From: Ursus arctos
Lineage: Eukaryota; Chordata; Mammalia; Carnivora; Ursidae
DNA length: 64,000 bases
Assembly: GCF_023065955.2 (NCBI RefSeq)
Contig: NW_026622841.1
Coordinates: 21,635,501-21,699,500, forward strand
Direction of reading: 5' to 3'
Within the stretch, counting starts at the first letter, position 1. Every line of letters starts with the position of its first letter. The translations under genes were made by a program, and so were the position numbers. A model generated the notes under the pieces. It was not told where the DNA came from and searched no databases. It saw only the letters and a program-made list of their open reading frames with translations. Of this stretch, positions 12,551 to 24,239 are shown piece by piece.

Positions 12551-12989
12551 AGAGCTATGGAAAGTGAGGAGGCTGTTTTTTATATCCTGGGCCATATCAT
12601 ATTTGGTTGAAAAATGGGCTCTGAGAGTAAATAAAAGTTACAAAACCACCAAATTGGATGGTATCTAAAGGACCTATCAGTTTAAACCCTATTGTTATAA
12701 TTATGACTTTTAATCATGGCCAAGGTACACTGAAAGTTAAATATTTTGTCTGTCTTTGCTTCATGAACACAATGCCCAGCCTATCTTTCATGAATGACCA
12801 ATGATTTCTTTGTAGTGTTAGGCACATCATGAAAACTCTACGCCATTCTAACTGTTCTTGACAGATGAGAAATAGGAAAAAGTCTCCTTTTATAACAAAG
12901 ATTATGAATGTCACTCCAAGATGTTCATGTTAGAATAGAGTTTAGTCTTCCAAAAGGGACAGAGGCATAAAAAAATCACACTCCATAAC

Positions 12990-13400
12990 TGTATTACATT
13001 CCTTCTCCATCACCTAGAGGACAGTGTAATACCAAGCTCTAATAATGCTCATTTGATTGACTCTGCCCAAACAGCCTTTTATCAGGCACAAGCTACTTCT
13101 CTATGATGGATGACTATGGTTTATGGTGCAGATCTCATTTGCAAACGGAGTTTGAAAATTCCCCTCCACTGGCAGAATTCTGATGAAGCCTGTACCATCA
13201 TTATTGCGCACTAAACTCATTAGAATAAAAAGAAGGAAAGAGTGGCTGAGGTTTATGGATGATTTGCTAATCTTGTTGTGTGAGAATAATACATTTAATT
13301 TTCCTTTGTGGGACCTGGCCCATCTGGAACTTTTGTTTGCTATTACTTGCCAGATTCCCTTAGGTGCCTGGAGTACTTCCTTTTGTATCTTTAAGGTTAA
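12990..13400. promoter_or_regulatory. candidate conserved non-coding block
   Basis: Repeat-free moderate-GC sequence with varied motifs (tcatttgattgactctgccc, ggtttatggatgatttgct, gccttttatcaggcacaagc). It lacks the decay typical of old repeats. Conservation is a guess from texture only. Confidence 0.2.
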
Positions 13401-13596
13401 AGAAGGGCAGTAATTAAATCAAACCCAGCTAGAAAATACCTTTATGGATTCAAATTTCCCAAAATGACCATGTCAGGCTGAGGAAGATGAAAATGCTAGT
13501 GTTTAAAAATTCAACAGCAAGCTCTTTGAATAGGGGAGAAAAGGCAGAGGAATGTTCAAAGAGAAATAATTGTGTCTTGGTTGTGTCTTGGTTGGT

Positions 13597-13632
13597 GTTT
13601 TTTTGTTTGTTTGTTTTGTTTTGTTTTGTTTT
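13597..13632. repeat. (GTTT/GTTTT)n tract
   Basis: A T-rich run in which G recurs every four to five bases, directly after a short tandem of ttggttgtgtc. It gives spurious open frames on both strands. Confidence 0.85.
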
Positions 13633-15189
13633 AATGGTGGTAGGATTTAAAACAATGTATTCTAGACTAAAATTAAGGTAAAAATAAAATAAATAATAGA
13701 TCCATAACAACATTTCATAGATCTGGAAGAAAGAACACCTTGAGAAACATGGAAGGATGAAACACAGACATTGTGTTCTTTTTCATGCACAATTCAATAC
13801 AAACATTTCTCACTCCTAATATCTCAGCCACTCATCCTGTTGTTGTGGGCCTCCTGTTATTCTCATTCCTGATTCAGTATCATGCCGTAAGGACTGCTGT
13901 TTCTTAAAATAAATGGTCTCAGACAAATGAACATCTCTCATGACTTTCCAGCTACTCTAGAAGTCAGTGATAAAAATCAGTGATTCCAAATTCTCTGGGA
14001 TTTTCATAGGAAATTAATCATAGGAAGATGTTATTGACTGTTTTCGTATGTCCACAGCCTCAAGGCAAACTTGAGAAAGATAAATGTGTCCACGGATTTG
14101 CCATTAAGTCCCTATCAAGTGATCCCCAGATGGCAGTATCAGTATCCGTGGTTTATAACAACAGTAGTCTATTCAAAGTAGATTTCCATTGTACTATGAA
14201 ATTACTTGCACCTTTATGGTTTGTGAATTTACACAGAGCACTTACAGAGCATGATTCTCCTTTAGCTTTCCTTCTTCTGTGCCCTCAATGAACTTTCTTG
14301 AAAGAAGAGCCTTGGCATAATTATAGCCAATTCTGATTGGTACAAATCTGCACATGAATCATCAGAAAATGACTGATTTCCCCACATAGCAATGGTACTT
14401 AAGACTCAGAAAGTGTGAAATGAAAAACTTAATGTTCTCCTACCAGTGCAATTTAGAATAATGTCAATACACCACACGCTATTTTTTTAAACCTTACGTT
14501 TAAAAAATCAAATCAAATCCAAATGGCGAGTTCCCATTGTGTGAGAGACATTTACTATGCAATATCACTCTCTTCCAACTCATCTCTCAATTGTTGAGGG
14601 CACTGAGCAAAAGAAGCTGCACCATTAAATGTCAGCCCTATAATTCACACTCAATGGGCAGGCAAACAGCCCTTTTCACAAGCCTGAAATGAATGGATGT
14701 AGAAGCACTATAAATATCGAGCTCACTTATTAAAAACAAAAAGAAAAAAAAATGATAAAAAGAAAGAAAATCCAAGAGAATCTCACCAAGCTTCTAAGAA
14801 CTGTCCTTGTCACCCTAAAGCAGGTGAGCCATGAATGCTCTCTCAGGAGAGATTTTTAAAGTGAGAATGTGTGTTAGTCTCAAGGAATGCTCTTGAAGTC
14901 TCCATCCTCTGTAACTAGCGCTGATGAAAGGCGAGGAGATGGAAGAGGGGTGTGATTCAAATTGGGGTCTACTGAGAATTCTGCTCTTAGCAGGGCTAGC
15001 AACAAGACACATAAAAGAGCAAAATCTCCTGGCTTTTGGTCCGTCCCACTTTGCCACTCTCTTCTCTCTGAAATCCAGCCATGTTTATGCCTCAGTCCCC
15101 ACACCTGTCCCATCTAAACCACACGGTGTCCCTTCTTTCCTGGGGGAACCTCTGCGCCCTGGTTCTTTTTTTAGACTCCCTCCCCATTT

Positions 15190-15310
15190 ATTCATTAGCC
15201 CATTGATTTATTAACTGAACAACTACTTATTTAATCCACAGGTACTTACCGAGTACTCAGATTCTGTGGAGACAAAGAGGACAAAAATGCTTCTTTATTG
15301 AATGATCCTG
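15190..15310 (-). repeat. possible L2 relic
   Basis: A weak reverse L2-end resemblance: atttattaactgaacaacta..ggtacttaccgagtactcag followed by gagacaaagaggacaaaaat. Short and divergent. Confidence 0.35.
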
Positions 15311-16336
15311 TCCTATGTCACGTCCCTTTGTGCTTGGCGATATAATAGGTTGAATTAATTCGTGTTAAAGTTTCAGGAGACCTTGCTATCTTAAAACGCC
15401 AACAAACTTCAACCCCACCCTAGATTCTCTGTGTACCTTTTAAAGGGAATTCAGCATTTCATCCCTGAAATTACTGATGTGGGGACTCTGAACGCAGTAG
15501 GCAAGATTAGTACTGGCCCATATGCCTTATGTGAAATAAGGCCATTTTTCATCTCAGCATCTATTTGAGTTAGAGGCAAGAAAATATGGGTGATTAGAGG
15601 ATTATTAGTGCCATGCCCCAAACTAAACTACCACTAATATGTTCCTATATTCTGGATGACATGTTTCTTCACTTTGAGCTGATGCTTTCTTATGGATACC
15701 TACCCTCCATCTGTACCATTCAATCAGTGTTATAAGAGACCACCTCCATTTTGTCCTGTGGTTATAAAAGCTATAAAGATACATATAGCGTAGCTCTTCG
15801 AAAATATTCAGAGTGGTATGTTTACTTGTGTTTCTCCCTGTTGCACTTCCCTAACCAAACCTGGAAGAAAATGTATATTAATTTTTGATCTAATTTCCCT
15901 CTCCCATCTGGCTCCCACACTTTGTAGTAGCGTTAGGAGCTCAATAAATATGCAGAAAATTCATTATTCCTTTCACTGAAAAAGAGAGGAAAAGTGTTTA
16001 GCCACTGTTCACACCTCTTCAATTGATCTTTCCAAGTCTGTGTGGTGTCTGAAGGGTGGAAATTACGGGTCCCTCGGGTTCACTGCTGTTCAGTCAAGAC
16101 CATAAGTAATTTACCTAAATACCATAACCCATTTACTGCATAATACATTTCCTGGCATTTTAGCGGTAAACTATCTGCTAAGCTTAGAGGTAGAGTGTAC
16201 CATATGATAATGAAATAATGATGCCACTTGGAAATCTGAAATGCTAACAAAATACACAGCACCACTTTATTATTGTCGTCTGATTCTATTCACTTGTGAA
16301 GAATCTGCATCTTCATATGTATCTCAATCTACACAT
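15310..16336. other. unique sequence, no gene
   Basis: Only an L2/MIR-like tail fragment near 15920-15955 (gttaggagctcaataaatat) is recognisable. Confidence 0.55.
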
Positions 16337-16352
16337 AGACGACTGCTTTTTA

Positions 16353-16563
16353 TTTATTTATTTTTATTTATTTTTTTTAAAGATTTTATTTATTTATTTG
16401 ATAGAGAGACAGCCAACGAGAGAGGGAACACAAGCAGATGGAGTGGGAGAGGAAGAAGCAGGCTCTCAGTGGAAGAGCCTGATGTGGGGCTCGATCCCAG
16501 AACGCCGGGATCACGCCCTGAGCTGAAGGCAGACGCTTAACGACTGAGCCACCCAGGCGCCCC
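16353..16563 (-). mobile_element. bear-type tRNA-derived SINE (SINEC), young
   Basis: Full-length reverse copy with a T/TTTA tail and terminal gccacccaggcgcccc. A perfect 16-bp target-site duplication, agacgactgcttttta, lies at 16337-16352 and 16564-16579. The perfect duplication and close body match to the copies at 7428, 20144 and 33745 suggest recent insertion. Open frames through it are read off the SINE. Confidence 0.98.
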
Positions 16564-16579
16564 AGACGACTGCTTTTTA

Positions 16580-18140
16580 AAGAGTTCTTTGTTTATATCA
16601 GTGCCCAAATGTAACTTTTCAGAGGTTCCATTTTCATAGAACTTAAAAACTTTTGTATGGAGCAATCAGCATATAGTGTTTTGAGCCATCTGACTAGATC
16701 CTGCAGATTTTTCCAAAGGGAAGATACTCTGTGAACTAAGGAGATTGTGTTAATGTGAAAAATTAATAAACTTCTACTTAATGGTTCCAGGTGGGCCGTC
16801 AGAACGGAAACTGTCTTTTTTACAACACTCTTAGTAACCCAACATAACATCTGTCGCAACACCACACAGAGTAATAGCGCTAGAGAAGTCTCTTGATTAA
16901 AGCGAAGAGACTAGCCCGGCTGACAGAAATCCATGCAGCTCAGTATCATTTTTGCACGACACAAAGTTACAATTGCCTACCAACAACTGTCTGTGTGTCA
17001 GGAACTCACTTGAGCTCAGGAGACTGCGTATGGGGCGTGGGAGCGGAGAAGCCAGGAGCAAAAGCTGGAGGAAAACTCCTGCCCTGGGATCTGTTTTCTG
17101 AAATTAGAGATGATTAACAGTGGTAAGGACAGTGGCATCTAGTCAGTCAATCTCTGTGTGTTATATTCTACCGCAAAGCCTTCATCCATCCAATGGCTCT
17201 TAAGACCTATGAAAAGGAGTGAGGGCCAGTCCAGCTTAAAATCGGGCACCTCAATACTCATTTAAGCTGACCAGATGAAAATTCAAATACAGGACCTCCT
17301 CAACTGAGTGAGTTCGAGAGGCACTATTATATTTGCTACCACAAAAAAGGGGAGGAAAACAAAGAGAGAGAGATTCTGAATTTAAGCACTCTGCTTGAAT
17401 ATAGGTGGACAGACGTTCCTGTTTAAGACCGTCTGAACCCAGTGGTTCGAATTTGCTAATTCGAGAAGAGCTAATTAAGGATAAATATAAAGTAAAACAC
17501 ATAAGCCAACTCCTGTGACAAGTCAACAAAAATACAATTGGAAAGTAAATAACCAATTCGTGTTCTTCTTTCTACTTGTAACTATAAAACTCAACTTGGG
17601 GCAAAGGTTAGAAGCCCTATGAAGTCATATATCAGAATGTGTGTCCATACCTTAACTATCCAGGGGCTCCTAGTTAAACTGTTGCTTTGAGGATGAGGAC
17701 GACTGTTTCTCTTCTGAGGCTGTCCCACAGCCTTCTCCCTATTTCTGGCTCCATCTGTTCCAGCCTATTTCCAGCTGCTGTTCAGAGGAAAGGCCATGGT
17801 AATTATCTCCTTAACACATAATTTATCTTGCTGTGACCATCTTTGGTCTGCCAGTCTGTTGAGAGCCCCAGCGTGTTCTCTCCCTGCCACGTGGCTGCGG
17901 ACTAACCTGAGCCATCCATCTCGGCCAGGATGTACTATCTCGGCATGCCTCTGCCCAGCCGAATCTTTAAGAGCCCTATCTCCTAAAACCCCTTTCCCAT
18001 TTGGCAATTTGACACCTCAAAGAGACCCGAACATTCACCTTCTTAACGTTTAAAACTGTATCCAAAAGAAAAGTCAGTGAGGCCGACTTCATCATGAACA
18101 CCTAAACGACAGAGGTACCTAGCGAAAAGAACGTGATCTT
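16580..18140. other. unique sequence, no gene
   Basis: No transposon or coding region is recognised. 17690-18060 is moderately GC-rich with E-box-like cacgtgg and an aggaaaggccatggtaatta stretch, but this is weak evidence for regulation. Confidence 0.5.
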
Positions 18141-18305
18141 TAGTCTTTGTATAGCTAGGATTCAATTTCCAGTGACAAGAGGCCCCTCTTCAGCACTCAG
18201 GGGCATCAGTCTCCTCATCTGTAAAATAGGAAATGTAAGAATTACCTCAGAAGATCATCCTGAGGATTAAATGCAGTAAGAGAACACAACATCTCACATT
18301 TCAAT
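18140..18305 (+). repeat. MIR SINE relic
   Basis: Forward MIR core and 3' half: gattcaatttccagtgacaa, catcagtctcctcatctgta / aaataggaaatgtaagaatt, then atcatcctgaggattaaatg. Confidence 0.85.
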
Positions 18306-18439
18306 GTGGATACAAAGCACGCGGGACTCTTACTATGATGCATTTGTAACAATCCCACCTGAGGCCCAAGTTGTCGACTACAGGCGGTACACTGAGTAGC
18401 AAAAATGAAGAGCTATGTATAGAATACCTGCCACAATGG

Positions 18440-19480
18440 GGCCCTTTGGTCGACTAGAGTCTAGAAGGATTCCTCTACTACCATGTTCACTGCAAATGCC
18501 TGTCTCTGAATGCACAGTACCAGAATTATTTGAGTTAAATAATAAATGTGGGAATAGGCTTTGAAGAAAACACTATAAAAAAAAAGTCCACACACATTAC
18601 TTGGAGATCTCCACCAGCCCTTCCCTTCTCCCTTCAGTCCAGCAGAGCATTGTGACATTCCTGTCCAAGCATCATGAAGACAGTCATTGCATTTTCTCTT
18701 CTTGGTGCTAGCTTCTCTGAGTGACCAGATGAATAGAGAATCTGCGGTTGCCTTAAAAATAAGATCTGAGTGGATGGTATGATCTGTGTGTGATGGCCAT
18801 GTCAGAGTTTCCAGAGAGAACTCCGGGCTGAACAGGAAGAGGAAGAAATGAAACAAAATACTCTTGCAGAAGATGTTTGCCATGGGGCATCCTAGCTCCG
18901 CTAAGGCTTGCCTGGACCTGCTGACAGAAAGGAGAGGATTTTATTGGAGGGAGGACCTTGGTGAGCACCCCCCCAGGCAGCTGCTCGCTCCCGCACAGGC
19001 AGAGGCTGGCGCAGGGAGTAGGGAGAAGCATGATCAACCACGAGTCAATCGTGCAGCTTCCTGCCCCACCACGGGCAGCAAGAGTGATGCTCCTTTTAGT
19101 GAACATGCCCACAGAGGCCAGAGCAAACCCAGCCGTGCAAATGGCAAGTATCAATCTCAAAGGCTGGCAGCAGGGCAGGTGGCCCGGGAGGGAAGGCCAG
19201 AAGGTGGATTGCTCTCACGCTTTTGATAAATGGGAAAGGCAGCTCAGCTCTACAAGAGGGTGTTGAGAAACCGGTCAGAGCTGGGTAGGCATCTGAGGAG
19301 TTCTGAACAGTGACAAAGCTGTAGGGACTTAACAGCATGAACGTGTGTGGTCCCGTCCTCCCAGGGCTGGTGAGAGGCAGCACTTGCCAGGCAGGGCCAG
19401 CCCGGTGTCTCTTACTGCTCAACCAGCCCGGGAACAAGACAGCTCAGAAGCAGATAGAAAAATGCCACGTGGGGGTGCAA
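18440..19480. other. GC-rich unique block with overlapping open frames
   Basis: This is the most GC-rich kilobase of the window. At least seven open frames of 100-140 codons overlap on both strands, which is what GC-rich sequence gives by chance. A minus-strand frame from 19160 begins MRLILAICTAGFALASVGMF, which resembles a signal peptide, but the rest (to 18753) shows no domain. The minus-strand order also contains a ccaataaaatcctctccttt stretch that would suit an old LTR. Identity unresolved: LTR debris, an exon of a non-coding RNA, or plain unique sequence. Confidence 0.3.
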
Positions 19481-19512
19481 GGGAAGCTGTTGAAGGAAGA
19501 CAGAGCTATTTA

Positions 19513-19583
19513 ACTCCCTCTCTCTTTCTCTCTCACACACACAGACACACACACACACGCTCACTCACTCACACACTCACAGA
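19513..19583. repeat. compound (CT)n(CA)n microsatellite
   Basis: Irregular CT units, then a CA run, then CTCA units. Length variation is likely. Confidence 0.88.
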
Positions 19584-20130
19584 GGCAAATTGGGCTGGGA
19601 GTTTCTTGGTGCAGAAAAGCAATCAGCAAGGTAGCAGAGAAAACTACTGAAGGAGAAATATTATAAATGGCAAAGGCCTGACAGGTTAGCCAGGCAAGAA
19701 GGTGAGCAGATTAGAGAGGAATGAAAAGGCACAGGCACTAATACCGGCCTCATGAGGCCAGAATGTGAGTACGCACGTAGGAAAAAGCTAATAATACCAG
19801 ACAAACAAAGTCAAGTTTGGAAAGAGTCTGGCATTAACAAATCAGCTAGTCTTCACAAGGCACCATGATTCTCCAGGAAGAAAACTAAAAATAAGAACAA
19901 ACTGATGGCACCCTAGGAGGACAAATATGTACATGCAGAGATCTGCTGGTATAAGGAATATATGCCAAGGCTGGGGGTAGGCAAAGTTATCAAACTCAGG
20001 GCAAGGAGACATTACTGCAGAATCAGGGGGGCCCCCAGAGAGAAAGGAGCTCAGGAGGTGGTGCAGTGACTAGGCGTCTGATGCTTCAGGTATTAAGAAA
20101 ATAAGTGGGTGTCACCTCACCTTTACATAA
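19584..20130. other. unique sequence, no gene
   Basis: Purine-rich unique sequence. A gggggg/ccccc palindromic patch lies near 20026. No gene or clear repeat. Confidence 0.5.
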
Positions 20131-20143
20131 AACCTTTTAGAGA

Positions 20144-20352
20144 GGGGCGCCTGGGTGGCAAAGCGGTTAAGCGTCTGCCTTCGGCTCAGGGCGTGATCCT
20201 GGCGTTATGGGATCGAGCCCCACATCAGGCTCCTCTGCTATGAGCCTGCTTCTTCCTCTCCCACTCCCCCTGCTTGTGTTCCCTCTCTCGCTGGCTGTCT
20301 CTATCTCTGTCAAATAAATAAATAAAATCTTAAAAAAAAAAATTAAAAAAAA
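20144..20352 (+). mobile_element. bear-type tRNA-derived SINE (SINEC)
   Basis: Forward, full-length: ggggcgcctgggtggcaaag head, gcgttatgggatcgagcccc B-box region, ctctcgctggctgtctctat, and an aaataaataaaatctt plus A tail. Flanks aaccttttag (20131-20140) and aaacttttag (about 20352-20361) form an imperfect duplication. Confidence 0.97.
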
Positions 20353-20639
20353 AAACTTTTAGTGATAGAAGTAGCATACAGTGACCAAAAGGTTACAAGT
20401 CCCCTAAAATTATTGTGCCTTTCTAAAGGATCTCTAGTCAGAAAAATTTTGAAATGTGCTGGTATATGAACATTGTCACACATGCATGTAAGTGCAAAGT
20501 GAAACAGAGAACCAATTTAATTACCTAAAATAGTTCATGGAGCATATCACCGCTATTTCATTGGCATATTTCCTCAAAAATGGTTTGCAGGGAGTTGAAT
20601 TTTATGAGTAATTGTGGCAAACTAACACTGTATCTAAAT

Positions 20640-21071
20640 CAGGGTATCTCAAACTAGATACTAATGACATTTTGGACTTGATAACTATTTATTTATTTAA
20701 GAGAGAAAGAGAGAGAGAGGGAGAACGCAAGTGGCAGGAAGGGGAGGGGCAAAGAGAAAGGGAGAGAGAATCTCAAGCAGACTGCGCTGAGCACGGAGCC
20801 CAGCACTGGGCTCGATCTCAGGATCCTGAGAGCATGACTTGAACCGAAGTCAAGAGCCAGCTGCTTAAACCACTAACCACCCAGGCGCCCCTGGACTGGA
20901 TAACTCTTAGCTGTCGGTAGCTCACCATGCACTGTAGGGCATTCAGCAGCATCTCCGACCACTATTCACCAGCTCCCGGAAACGCTCTCCGAGTTGTGAT
21001 AACCACAACTATCTCTAGACATAGCTAAAAGACCCAGGATGGGCGAAATTACTCCCATTTGAGAACCAGTA
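20640..21071 (+). mobile_element. hAT-Charlie-type DNA transposon relic split by a SINE
   Basis: The left part is cagggtatctcaaactagat..ctaatgacattttggact. The right part is cactgtagggcattcagcag..ttgtgataaccacaactatc and ends gagaaccagta. Together they match a non-autonomous hAT family of the MER type with CTCAACC..GAGAACC ends. The 8-bp flanks atctaaat (20632-20639) and gtctaaag (21072-21079) match at six central positions, fitting the hAT preference for TCTAGA-like targets. The same family occurs at 60242-60633. I do not commit to a subfamily name. Confidence 0.8.
20687..20891 (-). mobile_element. carnivore tRNA-derived SINE inserted in a hAT relic
   Basis: Reverse SINE with atttatttaagagagaaaga, gaggggcaaagagaaaggga, tcgatctcaggatcctgaga and ccacccaggcgcccc. 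The target duplication tggacttgataact (20673-20686) and tggactggataact (20892-20905) is made of host-transposon sequence, so the SINE came second. Confidence 0.95.
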
Positions 21072-21079
21072 GTCTAAAG

Positions 21080-21808
21080 TCTATCTAATTCTAGCTACCT
21101 AGCTAGCTACATAGGTAAATCCAAGGGTTACGGTTGTGGAGAAATAAAGGATTTTATGCATTGATCAGAAGATGGACTATATAACCTCTTAATGCCTTTT
21201 AAGGATTTTCTAAGATTATCCGAGCATAGAAGAAACTCTGCTAACCATTCATCCAGATGGTTTTACAACACACATTTGATAAGTGACCCCTGTTTTCACT
21301 TGTTTCCCTGGACCTACACGTGTGACCCTTTATACCACCTGGTTCAGCTGTCATGGCTCGTATCACAGGGGACATGGCAACACTTGGGTCTCAGCATATA
21401 AGTCTCATCAAAGGCTATATCCTAAAATTTGAAAGAATTCCATTTGATTTGTTGTTGAGAAAGGCACAAAAATAGGACTGATCAAGTATAAGAGTGTGTT
21501 AATTATTGCTGATGACAAAATGAAATAATAGGATTTAGAAAATGAAGTCCAGAATTAAATTTTAAAGGACAGCTTAAATCAATCTCTTGATTGTTTACAA
21601 TTGTTCTACAATTTTTGTCTTCTTATTAACTACCAAAAAACACATTCCTAAAGTGTTATAATTCATGCAGGGTTCTCTTTGTGGTTTTTGTTGTGGTGGA
21701 TAAGCAAATTTAGGGCATCTAAGAAACAATTTATCTTCACCCAACTGTTGTGCACTGCAAGAGGTGCAAAATTAACTTGATATGCTATAAAGAGCGATGA
21801 ATCACGTC
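21080..21808. other. unique sequence, no gene
   Basis: AT-rich unique sequence. A small tandem of agctacct/agctagctacata lies near 21091. Nothing codes. Confidence 0.55.
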
Positions 21809-21935
21809 AAACTCAGTCACAGTTTCTCCTGATCTTTGAGCCTCCATTGCCTCATCTGTCAAGTGGGACTAATAATAGTTACCCTGCCCTTCTTACCCAA
21901 ATGAGCTTCAAATGAATGGACACATATGAAATCAG
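21808..21935 (+). repeat. MIR SINE relic
   Basis: Contains gatctttgagcctccattgc, ctcatctgtcaagtgggact and aataatagttaccctgccct, i.e. the MIR core and 3' half. Confidence 0.85.
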
Positions 21936-21939
21936 CATA

Positions 21940-24003
21940 AGTACTGTATTCATACAAAAAATTGATATTATATTCAAACATGATTCTGTAATTAAAATTT
22001 CCCTCCACCCAAGGGTCTTAATGAAGGCAAAAGAGTTTCATTAAAAAATATTACTGAGTGCAGAATAATTCTAATTAATAAATTTTCGATATCTAGATAT
22101 ATGTCTCTCAAATATCTGGTTACATAAAGTTGGGGATATTAAAAATGAATAAAATCCTTGTATCATTCATAAACTTCATTAACAGTCATAACTCTCAATT
22201 TCTCCTCAGTAAAGTTGAGTTATAAATAAATGAATATATCTATGATTCACTTCCGACCCTTCTGAGTTTTTATTTATTTGCCTATGTCCCCGATGAAAGG
22301 CCTAAACTGCTGTTAGCGACCAGATGTTAGGCAGCAGAGGGAAGCTGAAAGATGGACAGTCAGGGCCAAATTACACTGTGCCAATTCCCCTCTCTCAAGT
22401 CTCCAGGGCAGTCAACATCTGGACCAGTACAACCCACAGGTGAGTTCTGATGGCACACCCGCACACTGTAGGCTTTGAAACAAATCCACTCAGAGTACTT
22501 GGTTTTGACTATGTAGCTTAAAAAAATAGATTAATAGTATATTTAATATAATGTACATAAGTGATTATCAAGCATTAAACCTCTTTCAGAACTTGACTTG
22601 TTTTTATCCTCAGCCAATTCTCCTTGCAATAAAGAACCATTTATGTAAATGCAACATGAGGCAAAGGGGAGAGATAAAAAGCCGCCTAAGACCTTATGAA
22701 TGACTGCATTCAGCCTGTCTGATATTATTTTTCTTTAGAGAAATTATATTACATATTGTCGAAAGAACTGCTCCCTGACGCTAATAGCATCAGAGAGGGC
22801 GCTTAGGCAAAAATTAGATGTGAGAAGCAGGAGGGACATTTCTTTATTTGGTTCCTCTTGAATATAAAAGGGACATCATGTACATGGACTCGGAATAAGG
22901 AGCGTACATCAAAGAAGCGAAAATCTGCCGCTGAGCCGCAAATGTCCTCATACATCAAAGGAGACCCAAGTCAGCAGGATAAACCTCTAGCTTAGGTGGC
23001 CAGACCTGGGCCTGTCTGCTCCTGATCACAGGAGAGATGCATTATTAAAGAAACAACAAGACACGTGCAGGACGCTGGAGATAAGCGGTGGTCAATGCAA
23101 CCCAGGGATCTAACGACAGGGGCAACAAAAAGGAACAGTGATGCTTTCAAAGCTTGGGCAACCAAAAAAAAAAAAAAATGCTGTCAGGGAGAGGAGATAA
23201 AAAGTGGTAAACAGTACAACAAGGGGTGTGCTAGAGATAAAATAGGAGAAAGAGGAGTCAGCAGAGGCCGTTCTGACATTTCCGGCACTTTCCTGAAATG
23301 CACTTGGGTTTCAAAGATGTCAGAGTCTGAGGGATGATTTCTCTAGCTGAGCTCCAAGGGATCCTGAAGCTAGACGGATGGAGGGACTGAGAGCCGTCCC
23401 CCCTTCAACGAGAATGGGCAGCACGAGATGAGTCAAATGGGGCTTGATATTTCTGTTACACGGAGTGCGCTAGTGAGATGTCTCATGGGTGGTAGTTCTG
23501 AAGATAGGCTCCGTCCTGGGAAGACTGTCTGGGCCCAGGAATTCAGGATGTGTGGTCAGGCTGCGCAGAGCCACGCCCCCTCACCAAGCCTCCTGCGGGA
23601 GTGCTCACCAAGCATCTCAACTAGCCTCTGAACCACGAACAGTCAGACTTCTCCAGTCCTCTGAAACCACAACACAGTATTTAGCTTTGAGATGACTTTT
23701 TTTTTTTTTAAGAACACAAATAAAACACAGAGTTTTTTTTTTTTCCTTTTGAATATGCCATACCTAGCTCAGTCCCTGGCATTCTTAACAAACATTAAAA
23801 AACACAACAAAAAGAAAACAAAAGCACCTCAACAAATATTGAACAGATATTAAAAAAGATAGGAACATAACTGCATGGCCCCAAAGGATGTTCATTCATT
23901 GTTCACACAGAAAGTGAATACTGACTTTCTTTAAAGTTCTCTTCCCTCTCCTTTTTTGGTTTCCTCTCATATACATTTTTTTAAATCAATTTTTACCTTT
24001 AGG
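21940..24003. other. unique sequence, possible regulatory blocks
   Basis: No gene. A run of 14 A near 23166 and T-rich tracts at 23698-23710 and 23733-23744 occur. 22250-22900 is repeat-free and listed as a candidate conserved region. Open frames at 23065-23695 overlap in different frames without domains. Confidence 0.5.
22250..22900. promoter_or_regulatory. candidate conserved non-coding region
   Basis: Repeat-free with varied motifs: a CTCF-like gcagcagagggaag at 22331-22344 (12 of 14 core positions fit), an octamer-like atttatgtaaatgcaaca near 22637, and gagataaaaagcc near 22671. Inference only; none of this proves binding. Confidence 0.22.
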
Positions 24004-24010
24004 TAAAGAG

Positions 24011-24226
24011 CAGTGGTTCACAAACTTTGGCAAGCATTAAAATCTTCTGAAGAACTTATAAAAATACACCTTGCTGAGTCCCATCCCCAGCATTTCTGGT
24101 TTCAGACTTCCCAAGCATAACTGAATTAGATTTCTGATTTAGGAGGTTTGGAGTAGGGGCCTAAAATCAGTTTTCCTAACAAGTTCTCTGGTGCTGCTGG
24201 TCCCCAGAGCACAATGAAAACCACCT
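24011..24226 (+). mobile_element. MER5A-type hAT DNA transposon relic
   Basis: Starts cagtggttcacaaactttgg, continues gatttctgatttaggaggtt and cctaacaagttctctggtgc, and ends caatgaaaaccacct. The flanks gtaaagag (24003-24010) and gtctagag (24227-24234) match at six of eight positions, as expected for the 8-bp hAT duplication. Confidence 0.88.
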
Positions 24227-24239
24227 GTCTAGAGTATCA

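Larger units (their letters stand above)
11890..15190. other. mostly unique sequence, no gene
   Basis: No recognisable coding region. Contains an A run at about 12150-12163, a G-quadruplex motif at 12531, a possible conserved block at 12990-13400 and a GTTTT tract at 13597-13632. Open frames around 14815-15214 overlap in several frames without domain features. Confidence 0.55.

Noticed and set aside
16241..16540. 99-codon plus-strand frame
   Set aside because: Its second half is antisense SINE sequence.
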